From the NCBI RefSeq assembly GCF_000236785.1, contig NZ_AGUF01000104.1, positions 16,699 to 80,698 of the forward strand: a stretch of DNA of 64,000 bases. Direction: 5' to 3'. The notes under the pieces were generated by a model that did not search any database, was not told the origin of the DNA, and was given only the letters and a program-made list of their open reading frames with translations. Of this stretch, positions 9,688 through 20,364 are shown piece after piece. This stretch comes from Achromobacter arsenitoxydans SY8 (GTDB lineage: Bacteria; Pseudomonadota; Gammaproteobacteria; Burkholderiales; Burkholderiaceae_B). The position numbers and the translations under genes are program-made. Each line of letters begins with the position of its first letter. Position 1 is the first letter of the stretch.

Positions 9688-11570
9688 TGTTGCAACTAGC
9701 CGGTACCGGCATCGCGCCAAGGCGCGCCGCCAGCGCGACTTCCGCCTTTTTGAGGCAATGCCTGGCGTTTCTGGCGATGCTGCTCCTGCTGATGTCCTGG
9801 CAGACGGCCGCGCGCGCCGAGGCGGATTTCCTGGAACCCGAGAAGGCCTTTGTCTTCAGCGCCCAGATGACCGCGCCGGACATGCTGGAATTGCGCTTCA
9901 AGGTTGCCCCAGGCTATTACATGTACCGCGAGCGCTTCGCCATCGCCATCACCCCGGCGGACGCGACGACGCTGGGCGAGCCTGTCTTTCCCAAGGGCGA
10001 GGTCAAGTACGACCCGACCTTCGAGAAAGACATGGAAGTCTTCCACAAGGACGTGGCCATACGCGTGCCGGTGGCGGCGGGGGGCAAACCCTTCACCCTG
10101 ACGCTGACGGGCCAGGGCTGTGCGGATGCCGGCCTCTGCTATCCCCCGATGGACAGCAGCGTGAAGCTGACGCCGGTGGCCGGCGGCTATGCCTTGGCTG
10201 GGGCCGCTCCGGCTTCGTCCGCGGCGTCAGGCGGCCTGGGCGCGCTGATCAATGCGGGCGACACCAGCCTGGCTGACGCGCTGGGCGGGCTGGGCTGGCT
10301 CAAGACGGCCGGCGTGTTCCTGGTGCTGGGCCTGCTGCTGGCCTTTACGCCCTGCGTGCTGCCCATGATTCCCATCCTGTCTTCCATCGTACTGGGCGGC
10401 GCCGCGCAGCAACGGCCATCGCGCGGGCGCGGACTGGCGCTGGCGGCCACCTATGTGCTGGGCATGTCGGTGGTCTACACGGCGCTGGGCGTGGCGGCGG
10501 GACTGAGCGGAGCCGGGCTGGCCGCCTGGCTGCAGACCCCGTGGATCCTGAGCCTGTTCGCCATTCTGCTGGCCGTGCTGGCGCTGGCGATGTTCGACGT
10601 GTTCACTTTCCAGATGCCATCGGGTATCCAGGCCATGCTGTCGGAAAGGTCTTCGCGCATTCCTGGCGGGCGCTACACGGGCGCGCTGGTGATGGGCGCG
10701 CTGTCGGCGCTGATCGTGGGCCCCTGCGTGGCCGCGCCGCTGGCAGGCGCCCTGCTGTATATCTCGCAGACCGGAGATGTGGTCCTGGGCGGTTCCGCGC
10801 TGTTCGCGATGGCCTGGGGCATGGGCGTGCCGCTGCTGATCGTGGGAGCGTCGTCGGGCGCCTTGCTGCCCAAGGCGGGGCCATGGATGGACGGCGTGAA
10901 GCGCCTGTTCGGCATGTTGCTGCTGGCGACCGCGTGGTGGATGCTGATCCCTGTGGTGCCGACCTGGGTGCAGATGACAGGCTGGGCCTTCCTGGCCGTG
11001 GTGTCCGCGGTGATGCTGCGGGCGTTCGATGCCCTGCCCGAGGGCGCGGGCGCCGCGCGCATGTTCGGCAAGGGCCTGGGCCTGCTGCTGGCCCTGGCGG
11101 CGGCTGCGTGGCTGGTGGGCGCGGCCAGCGGCGGACGCGATGTGCTGCAGCCCCTGTCGCATCTGGCTGCGCGCAGCGATGCGCCGGCGGGCGCTGTGAA
11201 CGCCAGCGGCGAGGTCCATTTCACGCGCGTGCGCACCAACGCCGAACTGGACGCGATGCTGGCGCAAAGCCGCCAGCCCGTGATGCTGGATTTTTATGCC
11301 GACTGGTGCGTCTCCTGCCGCGAAATGGAACGCTTCACCTTCACCGATCCGGGCGTCGCGCAGCGCATGGCGGGAATGGTGCTGGTGCAGGTGGACGTCA
11401 CCGCCAACAATGCCGACGACCGGGCGCTGCTCAAGCGCTTCCGCCTGTTCGGTCCGCCGGGGATCATGTTCTTCGAACCGGGCGGCAAGGAGATCCAGGA
11501 TGCGCGGGTCGTGGGATTCCAGGACGCCAAGCGCTTTACGGAATCGCTGGATCGGGTGCTGGTCCGCTGA
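9687..11570 (+). CDS. dsbD: thiol:disulfide interchange protein DsbD, three-domain
   Basis: Inner-membrane protein that carries electrons from cytoplasmic thioredoxin to periplasmic thiols (DsbC and cytochrome c maturation). It has 627 residues from the ATG that overlaps the cutA stop. A signal segment covers roughly residues 1-44. The alpha domain has C145 and C151 (CADAGLC). The membrane domain has C223 in TPCVLP and C347 in GPCVAAP. The C-terminal thioredoxin domain has C541 and C544 in DWCVSC. All three cysteine pairs are present, so it should be functional. No separate ResA/CcsX-type thioredoxin is in the window, so DsbD may also supply the reductant for the CcsB/ResB system at 15426-18859. 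Confidence 0.96.
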   Translation: MLQLAGTGIAPRRAASATSAFLRQCLAFLAMLLLLMSWQTAARAEADFLEPEKAFVFSAQMTAPDMLELRFKVAPGYYMYRERFAIAITPADATTLGEPVFPKGEVKYDPTFEKDMEVFHKDVAIRVPVAAGGKPFTLTLTGQGCADAGLCYPPMDSSVKLTPVAGGYALAGAAPASSAASGGLGALINAGDTSLADALGGLGWLKTAGVFLVLGLLLAFTPCVLPMIPILSSIVLGGAAQQRPSRGRGLALAATYVLGMSVVYTALGVAAGLSGAGLAAWLQTPWILSLFAILLAVLALAMFDVFTFQMPSGIQAMLSERSSRIPGGRYTGALVMGALSALIVGPCVAAPLAGALLYISQTGDVVLGGSALFAMAWGMGVPLLIVGASSGALLPKAGPWMDGVKRLFGMLLLATAWWMLIPVVPTWVQMTGWAFLAVVSAVMLRAFDALPEGAGAARMFGKGLGLLLALAAAAWLVGAASGGRDVLQPLSHLAARSDAPAGAVNASGEVHFTRVRTNAELDAMLAQSRQPVMLDFYADWCVSCREMERFTFTDPGVAQRMAGMVLVQVDVTANNADDRALLKRFRLFGPPGIMFFEPGGKEIQDARVVGFQDAKRFTESLDRVLVR

Positions 11571-11577
11571 CCACGCC

Positions 11578-11592
11578 GGGCGCCAGGCGCCC
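11578..11592 (+). other. short hairpin after dsbD
   Basis: GGGCGC-CAG-GCGCCC immediately follows the dsbD stop. No T-tract follows, so it is only a weak terminator candidate or an mRNA end-stabiliser. The remaining roughly 80 bases before the EamA gene hold no other feature I can support. Confidence 0.3.
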
Positions 11593-11672
11593 GCTCGCGT
11601 CTGATGCGCGCAACGCGCGGGGACGCGCATTGAACCGGGGAACGGGGCGATATACCATGTCCGCTGCGCCGC

Positions 11673-12647
11673 GTGGGCGGCGCGTCCAACCCCACCAGGC
11701 CGGCGCCCGTGACGTCCCCAACAGTTGATGCAAGCCAGGACCGCAACGGTCTTATCTACCTTCAATTGATGTTCGTCATGGCCACCTGGGGCCTGAACAT
11801 CGTCTCCATCAAGTACCTGACGCAGCACATGGACATCCAGGCGCTGGCCGCCATACGGATCGTCATTGCGTTCGCCACCGTCACGCTCATCATCAAGGCG
11901 CGCGGCGGCCGCATCCCGAAGCTGGGGGCGGCTCAACTGGGCTGGGTGGCGCTGGCCGGATTCCTGGTGGTGTACGCGCACCAGGTGGCGCTGGTGTCGG
12001 GATTGCGGTTTTCGTCGGCCGCCAACGGCACGCTCATCATGGCCACCAGCCCGCTGCTTTCCGCCTTGCTGGCCGCGATCTTCTACCGCGAAAAACTGAC
12101 CCTGGTGCGCATTTCCGGCGCGCTGCTGGGACTGCTGGGCGTGGGCATGGTGGTTGCCGGCGGCGGCGCGCAGCTCGGCCTCACCGGGTGGGGCGACGCG
12201 GTGGTCTTCGTGGCCGTGCTGGTGTTCGTATTCGGCGGTTTGGTCATCCAGCGCATGTCGCGGATGATGGATCCGCTGGGGATGCTCTGGTACATGTACC
12301 TGGCCGGGGGCTTGATGCTGGTGGCGCATGCGGCGCTGACGCCGGCCGCGTACGAGTCCGGCGCCTGGCAGATGCCATGGTGGCCCTGGGCAGTGCTGCT
12401 GTTCTCGGCCGTGATCGCCTCGGGCGTGAGCAACATCGTGTGGAACGCGGGCATCGCCCGACTGGGCATCAGCCGCGCGGCGCTGTTCGTGAACTGGCTG
12501 CCGATTTTCGGGCTGCTGTTCGCGGCGCTGTTCCTGGATGAACACGTCACGCCTACGCACGTCGCGGGGCTGGCGTGCGTATTGGGCGGGACCTGGCTGG
12601 GGCTGCGGCGCGGCCCGCAGGCCCGGCAGGCAGCCGTGAAGGCCTGA
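11673..12647 (+). CDS. EamA/DMT-superfamily transporter
   Basis: Integral membrane protein of about 324 residues with ten predicted membrane helices in two EamA repeats (roughly residues 30-160 and 175-310). Typical sequence includes MATWGLNIVSIKYL, SAANGTLIMATSPL and the second-repeat SGVSNIVWNAGIARLG. Members export small metabolites or amino acids; the substrate cannot be assigned. The start is uncertain: GTG 11673 gives the longest frame, GTG 11709 is an alternative, and neither has a strong ribosome-binding site. It converges with hemB. Confidence 0.88.
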   Translation: MGGASNPTRPAPVTSPTVDASQDRNGLIYLQLMFVMATWGLNIVSIKYLTQHMDIQALAAIRIVIAFATVTLIIKARGGRIPKLGAAQLGWVALAGFLVVYAHQVALVSGLRFSSAANGTLIMATSPLLSALLAAIFYREKLTLVRISGALLGLLGVGMVVAGGGAQLGLTGWGDAVVFVAVLVFVFGGLVIQRMSRMMDPLGMLWYMYLAGGLMLVAHAALTPAAYESGAWQMPWWPWAVLLFSAVIASGVSNIVWNAGIARLGISRAALFVNWLPIFGLLFAALFLDEHVTPTHVAGLACVLGGTWLGLRRGPQARQAAVKA

Positions 12648-12666
12648 GCTTGCGCCGGTGCCGCCG

Positions 12667-12685
12667 GCGCGGCCAAAGGCCGCGC
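12667..12685. terminator. hairpin between convergent EamA and hemB genes
   Basis: Perfect 8-base stem GCGCGGCC-AAA-GGCCGCGC midway in the 58-base convergent gap. There is no clean T-tract on either side, so terminator function is plausible from position only. Confidence 0.4.
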
Positions 12686-12705
12686 GTGGCGCCCGGCGCG
12701 CCTTT

Positions 12706-14604
<1,899 letters not shown>

Positions 14605-15306
14605 ATGAAGCGTGTGCTGTCCCGGATGTTGGTCGCGAGCGGGCTGTTGCTCGGCGCCTCCGCCTTCTCTGCTACGAGTTTCGCCGCCGATGGCGCTGCG
14701 GGCCCGGCCAAACCAGACGCCGCCAAGGGCGGTCAGCTGTTTGACCAGGGAGACGCGTCTCGAGGCATCATTGCCTGTGCATCCTGTCACGGCGCGGCGG
14801 GTAATAGCACCATCCCGGTGAACCCGAACCTGGCCGCGCAGCCCCACGAATATCTGGCCAAGCAGTTGGCCGATTTTCAGCTGAAGCAGGGCGCCAAAGC
14901 CCCGGTTCGCGGCGGCCCGGACGGCAATCCGAGCCCCATGTCGGCCATGGTTCAGAACCTGACGCCGGCCGATATGCAGAACATCGCGCTCTACCTGGCG
15001 CAGCAGCCGCTCAAGGAGCCCGCCACGGCAGGCCACGAGAAACTGGTTGAGCTAGGTCAAAAGATCTGGCGTGGCGGTTTGCCTGATCGCAACGTTCCTG
15101 CGTGCGCGGCATGCCATTCTGCCAATGGCGCCGGTATTCCCGGCCAGTACCCCCGCTTGTCGGGGCAGTTCCCCATTTACATCGAAGAACAGCTGAAGCT
15201 CTTCCGCAGCGGCGATCGCAAGAACGACGTCATGCACGCCATTGCGGACCGCATGTCTGATGCCGACATCAAGGCGGTGTCGGACTACGCAGCTGGCCTT
15301 CGGTAG
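14605..15306 (+). CDS. dihaem cytochrome c4
   Basis: Periplasmic dihaem cytochrome c of 233 residues, expected to pass electrons to terminal oxidases. A signal peptide covers about residues 1-28 (hydrophobic LVASGLLLGASAF, then SFAA). The two haem motifs are CASCH at 58-62 and CAACH at 167-171, one in each of two homologous domains, which is the c4 layout. The start at ATG 14605 has GAGG 5 bases upstream; the longer frame from 14578 would spoil the signal peptide. The ResB/CcsB genes that attach haem to such proteins follow directly. Confidence 0.94.
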   Translation: MKRVLSRMLVASGLLLGASAFSATSFAADGAAGPAKPDAAKGGQLFDQGDASRGIIACASCHGAAGNSTIPVNPNLAAQPHEYLAKQLADFQLKQGAKAPVRGGPDGNPSPMSAMVQNLTPADMQNIALYLAQQPLKEPATAGHEKLVELGQKIWRGGLPDRNVPACAACHSANGAGIPGQYPRLSGQFPIYIEEQLKLFRSGDRKNDVMHAIADRMSDADIKAVSDYAAGLR

Positions 15307-15390
15307 GCGATCGGCCGCAACGTGCGCGGCTGGTCCGCGTTGACGCAACTTGAGCGTGACGGAACCTGGTTCCGTCGCGCGCTGTCTATG

Positions 15391-15424
15391 AGGGGGGTAG
15401 CCAATCGCGCGGCCCCCCTTTTTT
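15391..15424 (+). terminator. terminator between cytochrome c4 and resB
   Basis: AGGGGGG (15391-15397) pairs with CCCCCCT (15413-15419) around a 15-base loop, followed by six T residues (15419-15424). It ends only one base before the resB ATG at 15426, so termination and resB translation initiation are packed together. Readthrough would be needed to cotranscribe resB. Confidence 0.7.
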
Positions 15425-15425
15425 C

Positions 15426-17504
15426 ATGAATTCGACCCGAACCCACTCCCGTCCCTCTTTGCGCAGCCTGCCACGCGACCTCTTCGAGCTCCTGGGGTCG
15501 ATGCGCTTCGCCGTCAGCCTGCTGATGTTCATCTGCGTGGCCAGCCTGGTGGGGACGGTTCTGCAGCAGAACCGCTCATCCAACAACTACATCGACCAGT
15601 TCGGCCCGTTCTGGTTCGAAGTGTTCGACAAGTTCTCGATCTGGCACGTGTACAACAGCTGGTGGTTCCTGCTGATCATGGGCTTTCTGGTCGTTTCCAC
15701 GTCGGTGTGCCTGATCCGCAATGCGCCCAAGATGCTGCGCGACGCGCGTTCGTTCCGCGAGCACGTGCGCGAGGGCAGCCTGCGCGCCTTTCCGCACCGC
15801 GTGGAAACCCTGGAACCCACCGACGTGCCGCAAACGGCGGCGGGCCTGAAGGCCTTGCTGGGCCGGCTGGGCTATGCGGTGCGCGAACGCCAGGATCGCG
15901 ACGGCGTGCTGCTGGCGGCCAAAAAGGGCAGCGCCAACCGGCTGGGCTACGTGTTCGCCCACGCCGCCATGGTCATCATCTGTATCGGCGGCCTGCTGGA
16001 TAGCGAACTGCCGACGCGCCTGCAGGTCATGTTCGGCGGCAAGCAGCCCATCGTCGACAACATGCTGATCTCCGAGGTGCCCGAAAGCGGACGCCTGTCG
16101 GTCAATAACCCGAGCTTCCGCGCCAGCGTGCTGGTGCCCGAGGGCGGCCAGGCCAGCACGGCCGTCGTCATGGTGGGGGATGGCGCGCTGGTGCAGCCCA
16201 TGCCTTTCACGCTGAAGCTCAAGAAATTCATCGTCGATTACTACTCCACCGGCATGCCCAGCCGCTTCGCCAGCGAAGTCGAGGTGACAGATCCCGATAC
16301 GGGCAAGACCTTCGATTCCACCATCGAAGTAAACGAGCCGCTGCGCTTCAAGGGCATGACGGTCTACCAGTCCAGCTTCGATGACGGCGGCAGCACCGTC
16401 GTGCTCAAGGGCTATCCGCTGGTGGGCGCCAACGACGCGGTGTTCGCCGTCGACGGCACGGTGGGCAAGACCAGCGAGCTGACCGCCCAGACGGCGAAAG
16501 GCCCCCGCAGCATGGGCATCGAGATCACGGCCATGCGCCCGATCAACGTGGAAGACCTGACCCGCGGCGACCCCAAGGGCGCCAACCAGAGCTTCGCCGA
16601 GCACGTGGCGTCGGTGTCCGGCAGCGCGGCGGGCAAGAAGAACGAAAACCTGCGCAACGTGGGGCCCAGCGTCGAGTACAAGCTGATTGACGACGCCGGC
16701 CAGGCCCACGAGTTCCAGAACTACATGCTGCCCGTCGAACTGGACGGCGCCGCCGTGTTCCTGGCCGGCGTGCGCAACAATGCGTCCGAACCCTTCCGCT
16801 ATCTGCGCATCCCCGCGGATGACGACAGCTCGATCGCCGAATTCATGCGCCTGCGCGCCACCCTGGCCGATCCTGCGGCGCGCCAGGAAGCCGCGCGCCG
16901 CTTCGCCGAACGCAACAGCCCGTCGGGCGCGGATCGCCAACCTCTTCAAACCGCCGCCGAGCGCGCGCTGGACACCTTTGCCTCCGGCGGCCTGCAGGCC
17001 GTGGCGGCCTTCCTGCAGGCCAACACGCCCGCGGCGGACCTGGAGCGCGCGGCCGACGTCGTGATACGCCTGATCGGCGCCAGCATGAACGAGCTGCGCG
17101 CCATCGCCCGCGAGCGTGCCGGACAGCCTGCTGTCGCGGTGGAGGGCCCGGAAGGCGAGCGCGCGGCGACGTGGTCCAGGCTGGCCGTGGCCGCGCTGTC
17201 CGACCTGACCGTCTACCCGGCGCCGGTGTTCCTGTCGCTGGCCGACTTCAACCATGTGCAGGCCAGCGTGTTCCAGGTCAGCCGCACGCCGGGCAAGAAC
17301 ACGGTCTACCTGGGCAGCCTGCTGCTGGTCCTGGGTGTTTTCTCGATGTTCTATATCCGGGACCGCCGCGTCTGGATCTGGATCAAGCCGCAAGGCGGCG
17401 GCAGCAGCGTCCTGGCCGCCATGACGTCACAGAAGCGTACACTCGACTTCAATCAGGAGTTCGAACGCTTCAAGCAGGCGCTGCTGCGCCAGAAGAGGTC
17501 CTAA
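15426..17504 (+). CDS. resB: cytochrome c biogenesis protein ResB
   Basis: Large membrane component of System II cytochrome c maturation; with CcsB it exports haem and attaches it to CXXCH motifs. It has 692 residues with membrane segments at about 28-46, 79-97, 173-190 and near 637-655, and a large periplasmic domain between the third and fourth. AHAAMVIICIGG near 178 holds the conserved histidine. The start at ATG 15426 lies in a terminator T-tract and lacks a visible ribosome-binding site; ATG 15501 (MRFAVSLL) has GGGGTCG upstream and is an alternative. ccsB follows after 8 bases. Confidence 0.94.
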   Translation: MNSTRTHSRPSLRSLPRDLFELLGSMRFAVSLLMFICVASLVGTVLQQNRSSNNYIDQFGPFWFEVFDKFSIWHVYNSWWFLLIMGFLVVSTSVCLIRNAPKMLRDARSFREHVREGSLRAFPHRVETLEPTDVPQTAAGLKALLGRLGYAVRERQDRDGVLLAAKKGSANRLGYVFAHAAMVIICIGGLLDSELPTRLQVMFGGKQPIVDNMLISEVPESGRLSVNNPSFRASVLVPEGGQASTAVVMVGDGALVQPMPFTLKLKKFIVDYYSTGMPSRFASEVEVTDPDTGKTFDSTIEVNEPLRFKGMTVYQSSFDDGGSTVVLKGYPLVGANDAVFAVDGTVGKTSELTAQTAKGPRSMGIEITAMRPINVEDLTRGDPKGANQSFAEHVASVSGSAAGKKNENLRNVGPSVEYKLIDDAGQAHEFQNYMLPVELDGAAVFLAGVRNNASEPFRYLRIPADDDSSIAEFMRLRATLADPAARQEAARRFAERNSPSGADRQPLQTAAERALDTFASGGLQAVAAFLQANTPAADLERAADVVIRLIGASMNELRAIARERAGQPAVAVEGPEGERAATWSRLAVAALSDLTVYPAPVFLSLADFNHVQASVFQVSRTPGKNTVYLGSLLLVLGVFSMFYIRDRRVWIWIKPQGGGSSVLAAMTSQKRTLDFNQEFERFKQALLRQKRS

Positions 17505-17512
17505 GGTTTTTT

Positions 17513-18859
17513 ATGTCCACTACGACCACCACGCATCCTTCGTCGCCCGAAACGCTCTGGCAGGACGCCTTGTCCGAAACTGGCGACAGCCGCGCGCAGC
17601 GCGGCAAACCCGACTGGACCGACGTCGTCTTTTTCCTGTTGCTTGCCGTTGGCGCCGGGTTCGCGCTGACCCGCTATGGCAACGCGATGGACTACTACGA
17701 AAAAATCATCCTGTGCGGGACCGTGCCCGCGCTGGCCTGGCTGGGCTGGCTGTGGCGGCCCTTGCGCCGGCTGATGATCGCCTGTGCGATCTCGGCGGGG
17801 CTGGCGCTGATGCTGTACGGCACGGACCTGGCCCGCGCCGAGCAGGTGTTCTTCCTGAAGTATCTGTTTTCCTCGCAGTCCGCCATTCTCTGGATGAGCG
17901 CGCTGTTCGCGCTGGCCATGGTCTGCTACTGGATCGGCGTATTCAGCCCCACTGCCGCATGGCTGGGCACGGCGCTGACCTGGGGGGCGGTGTTCGCAGG
18001 CGTCACGGGCCTGCTGGTCCGCTGGCGCGAAGGGCACCTGATGGGGCCTGACCTGGGCCACATTCCGGTCAGCAACCTGTACGAAGTGTTCGTGCTGTTC
18101 TCGCTGATCACGGCGCTGTTCTATCTGTACTACGAACGCAAATACGCGACGCGCGCGTTGGGCGGCTTCGTGCTCCTGGTGGTGACGTCGGCCGTCGTGT
18201 TCCTGCTGTGGTATTCGTTCACGCGCGATGCGGGTCAGATCCAGCCGCTGGTGCCGGCGCTCAAGAGCTGGTGGATGAAGCTGCACGTTCCCGCCAACTT
18301 CATCGGGTACGGCACGTTCTCGCTGGCGGCCATGGTGGGCTTCGCCTATCTGGTCAAGCAGCACGGGCAGACCACGTCCTGGGCCAAGCTTGCGCCGCTA
18401 TTCATCCTGGGCGTGCTGCTGTGCGCCGAGCCCATGGTGTTCCGCACCGATGGCCTGTCGGCGACCTGGATGCTGTATTTCGGCGTGGGCGCCGTGATTG
18501 TGGGCGCCATCCTGCTGGGCCGCCGCCGCATTGCCGAGGCGCTGCCCTCGCTCGAGGTGCTGGACGACATCATGTATCGCGCCATCGCGATCGGCTTCGC
18601 GTTCTTTACGGTCGCAACCATCCTGGGCGCGCTGTGGGCGGCGGACGCCTGGGGCGCCTACTGGCAGTGGGACCCCAAGGAAACCTGGGCGCTGATCGTC
18701 TGGCTGAACTACGCGGCATGGTTGCACATGCGCCTGATCAAGGGCCTGCGCGGCACGATGGCGGCCTACTGGGCGCTGATGGGCCTTTTGATCACCGGCT
18801 TCGCCTTCCTGGGTGTGAATATGTTCCTGTCGGGCTTGCACTCGTACGGCCAGTTGTGA
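17513..18859 (+). CDS. ccsB: cytochrome c biogenesis protein CcsB (ResC/CcsA family)
   Basis: Haem-handling membrane partner of ResB in System II. It has 448 residues, mostly membrane helices. The haem-binding WWD motif reads WGAYWQWDPKETW at about 380-392, and conserved histidines lie in the flanking helices (for example KLHVPANF). The frame is open upstream inside resB, but ATG 17513 follows CTAAGG and starts 8 bases after resB. This is the last housekeeping gene before the type VI secretion cluster. Confidence 0.95.
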   Translation: MSTTTTTHPSSPETLWQDALSETGDSRAQRGKPDWTDVVFFLLLAVGAGFALTRYGNAMDYYEKIILCGTVPALAWLGWLWRPLRRLMIACAISAGLALMLYGTDLARAEQVFFLKYLFSSQSAILWMSALFALAMVCYWIGVFSPTAAWLGTALTWGAVFAGVTGLLVRWREGHLMGPDLGHIPVSNLYEVFVLFSLITALFYLYYERKYATRALGGFVLLVVTSAVVFLLWYSFTRDAGQIQPLVPALKSWWMKLHVPANFIGYGTFSLAAMVGFAYLVKQHGQTTSWAKLAPLFILGVLLCAEPMVFRTDGLSATWMLYFGVGAVIVGAILLGRRRIAEALPSLEVLDDIMYRAIAIGFAFFTVATILGALWAADAWGAYWQWDPKETWALIVWLNYAAWLHMRLIKGLRGTMAAYWALMGLLITGFAFLGVNMFLSGLHSYGQL

Positions 18860-18877
18860 CCATCGGCGCGCGGGCGG

Positions 18878-19261
18878 TTACGCCGCCAGCGCGAACATGG
18901 ATTTTTGCGGCGTGGCTGCCTTGAAGCCCGGTGCATTGATGGTGTTCTGCAGCGTCAGGCTGGTTACGCGCACCATCGGCGCGCCGCGCACCAGGACAGT
19001 GAACGCCCCTGTCATGTAGCGCGCCCGGCCCATGAAGGTCTGGGAAATCAGCCCGCCGCCCACGCCGGCGGTGTCACCCAGCGTGACAGGAATCACCGTC
19101 GCCATGTTGTGCATCGGCGCGCAGCAGAGCCACACGTTCCAGACAACCGGGATGCCCATGGACGACGTCGAGACGTCGATATGCGGCACTGGCGGAACGG
19201 GCGTCTTGCACACATCCGGAAATCCAAGACCGACGCTGGGCAGTTGACAGAGGACTTGCAT
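18878..19261 (-). CDS. DUF4150 PAAR-like spike-tip protein
   Basis: A 127-residue protein of the DUF4150/PAAR-like family, expected to cap the VgrG spike. Recognisable are GLGFPDVCKTPVPPVPHIDV near residue 12, the MHNMATVIPVTLGD region near 49, and GAPMVRVTSLTLQN near the end. It ends soon after the PAAR-like fold, so it carries no C-terminal toxin domain. The start at 19261 has CAGGAGC upstream; the longer frame to 19390 overlaps the neighbour and is not supported. It is the last gene of the vgrG unit. In Agrobacterium, DUF4150 toxins are loaded with DUF2169 adaptors, and a DUF2169 protein is encoded two genes upstream. Confidence 0.85.
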   Translation of the reverse strand: MQVLCQLPSVGLGFPDVCKTPVPPVPHIDVSTSSMGIPVVWNVWLCCAPMHNMATVIPVTLGDTAGVGGGLISQTFMGRARYMTGAFTVLVRGAPMVRVTSLTLQNTINAPGFKAATPQKSMFALAA

Positions 19262-19305
19262 GTAGACGGCTCCTGATGCGTTGGGGGGGCGCGGCTGCGC
19301 CGGGT

Positions 19306-20364
19306 TCAGATGGATTCGCGTCCGGCAGACCACAGCTCGGCTTCGAGCAAGGGCGCGTCGTTCTCGATGATGCCGTGGCGGTGGGTCCATCGGGCGCCAT
19401 GCGTCAGCGCGCGGTGCATGCGCGTGCGCAGGAAAGTCGCGTTGCGCAGATCGGCGTGGTCCAGGTCAGCCAGCGAGAAATCCGCATCGACCAGATGGGC
19501 GTCGCGAAAGTCCGTCCTGGCGCAACGCGCGCGTTGGAAGATGCACAGGCTCAGGCTGGCGCCTTGAAGGAGGGCGTCGTCCAGCGTCGCCTCGACCCAG
19601 ATGGCGCCGTCGAAGCGGCCCTGGCGCAGGTCGGCGCCGCTCAGATCGGCCGAGGGGAACAGGCACTGCGGCGCGGATGCGCCGGAAAAGCGCGCCCCGC
19701 GCAGCGTGGAACCCTTGAAGCCGGCTTGGCGCAGGTCTGACTGCCGGAAGTCCGCAGCGTCAAGCTGGCAATCCGTGAAATGGCATAAGGGATAGGCCCG
19801 GCCGGAAAAATCCTGTCCGGCCAGATTGCATTCAATGAACATCGTGCTGGCCGCGTTGGCGCCTGAGAGCGCCACGCCACGCAGGTCCAGCTGATGGAAC
19901 AGGGTATGGCTGATCCGGGCGTCCGACAAATCGGCATGCGCCATCGCGCCGCGCGAGAATACGGCGCGCTCCAGCAGCGCGGAACGCAAGGAGGCGCCTT
20001 CGAGCGAGGTGGCCGTAAAAGACGACTCGTAGAGTTCGGCGTCGTTCAGCGCGGCCCCGCCCAGGTCGCATTCCGTGAAGCTGGCGCCGCGCAATCGGCT
20101 GCCGTTGAATACGGCGCCCGGGGCCCTGCAGCGAATGAGCCGCGACAGGCTGAGGTCGACACCGCTGGCGTCCCAACGCGCCATGATGCAGTTGGTGAAC
20201 TGGCTATCCTGCAGCTGGCAACCGTCCATGCGCGTGCCGTTGAAATCCACGTGATCGAAAAACGCGCCGGCCAGGTCCAGGCCGCGCAGGTCGCATCCCG
20301 CAAGGCTGAGATGTTGTATCGGTTCGCCATGCTGAATGCGGTCCCGCAGCTGATCCACATTCAT
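19306..20364 (-). CDS. pentapeptide-repeat protein of the T6SS spike operon
   Basis: 352 residues made almost entirely of pentapeptide repeats (A(D/N)LXX style, such as CDLRGLDLAGAFF, ADLSDARI and LDHADLRNATF), predicted to form a right-handed quadrilateral beta-helix. There is no signal peptide or membrane segment. Its ATG overlaps the stop of the DUF2169-pentapeptide gene (20361-20364), so the two are translationally coupled and may act together. The function is unknown: it could be an adaptor, a spike-associated structural piece or a protective protein. Confidence 0.85.
   Translation of the reverse strand: MNVDQLRDRIQHGEPIQHLSLAGCDLRGLDLAGAFFDHVDFNGTRMDGCQLQDSQFTNCIMARWDASGVDLSLSRLIRCRAPGAVFNGSRLRGASFTECDLGGAALNDAELYESSFTATSLEGASLRSALLERAVFSRGAMAHADLSDARISHTLFHQLDLRGVALSGANAASTMFIECNLAGQDFSGRAYPLCHFTDCQLDAADFRQSDLRQAGFKGSTLRGARFSGASAPQCLFPSADLSGADLRQGRFDGAIWVEATLDDALLQGASLSLCIFQRARCARTDFRDAHLVDADFSLADLDHADLRNATFLRTRMHRALTHGARWTHRHGIIENDAPLLEAELWSAGRESI

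Noticed and set aside
10227-12560. 777-codon minus-strand frame opposite dsbD and the EamA gene
   Set aside because: His/Gln/Arg-rich shadow opposite two clear membrane proteins; no supporting start signal.
19306-20364. quinolone-resistance (Qnr) type pentapeptide protein
   Set aside because: Context and coupling to a DUF2169-pentapeptide gene point to the T6SS spike, and no Qnr loop pattern was recognised.
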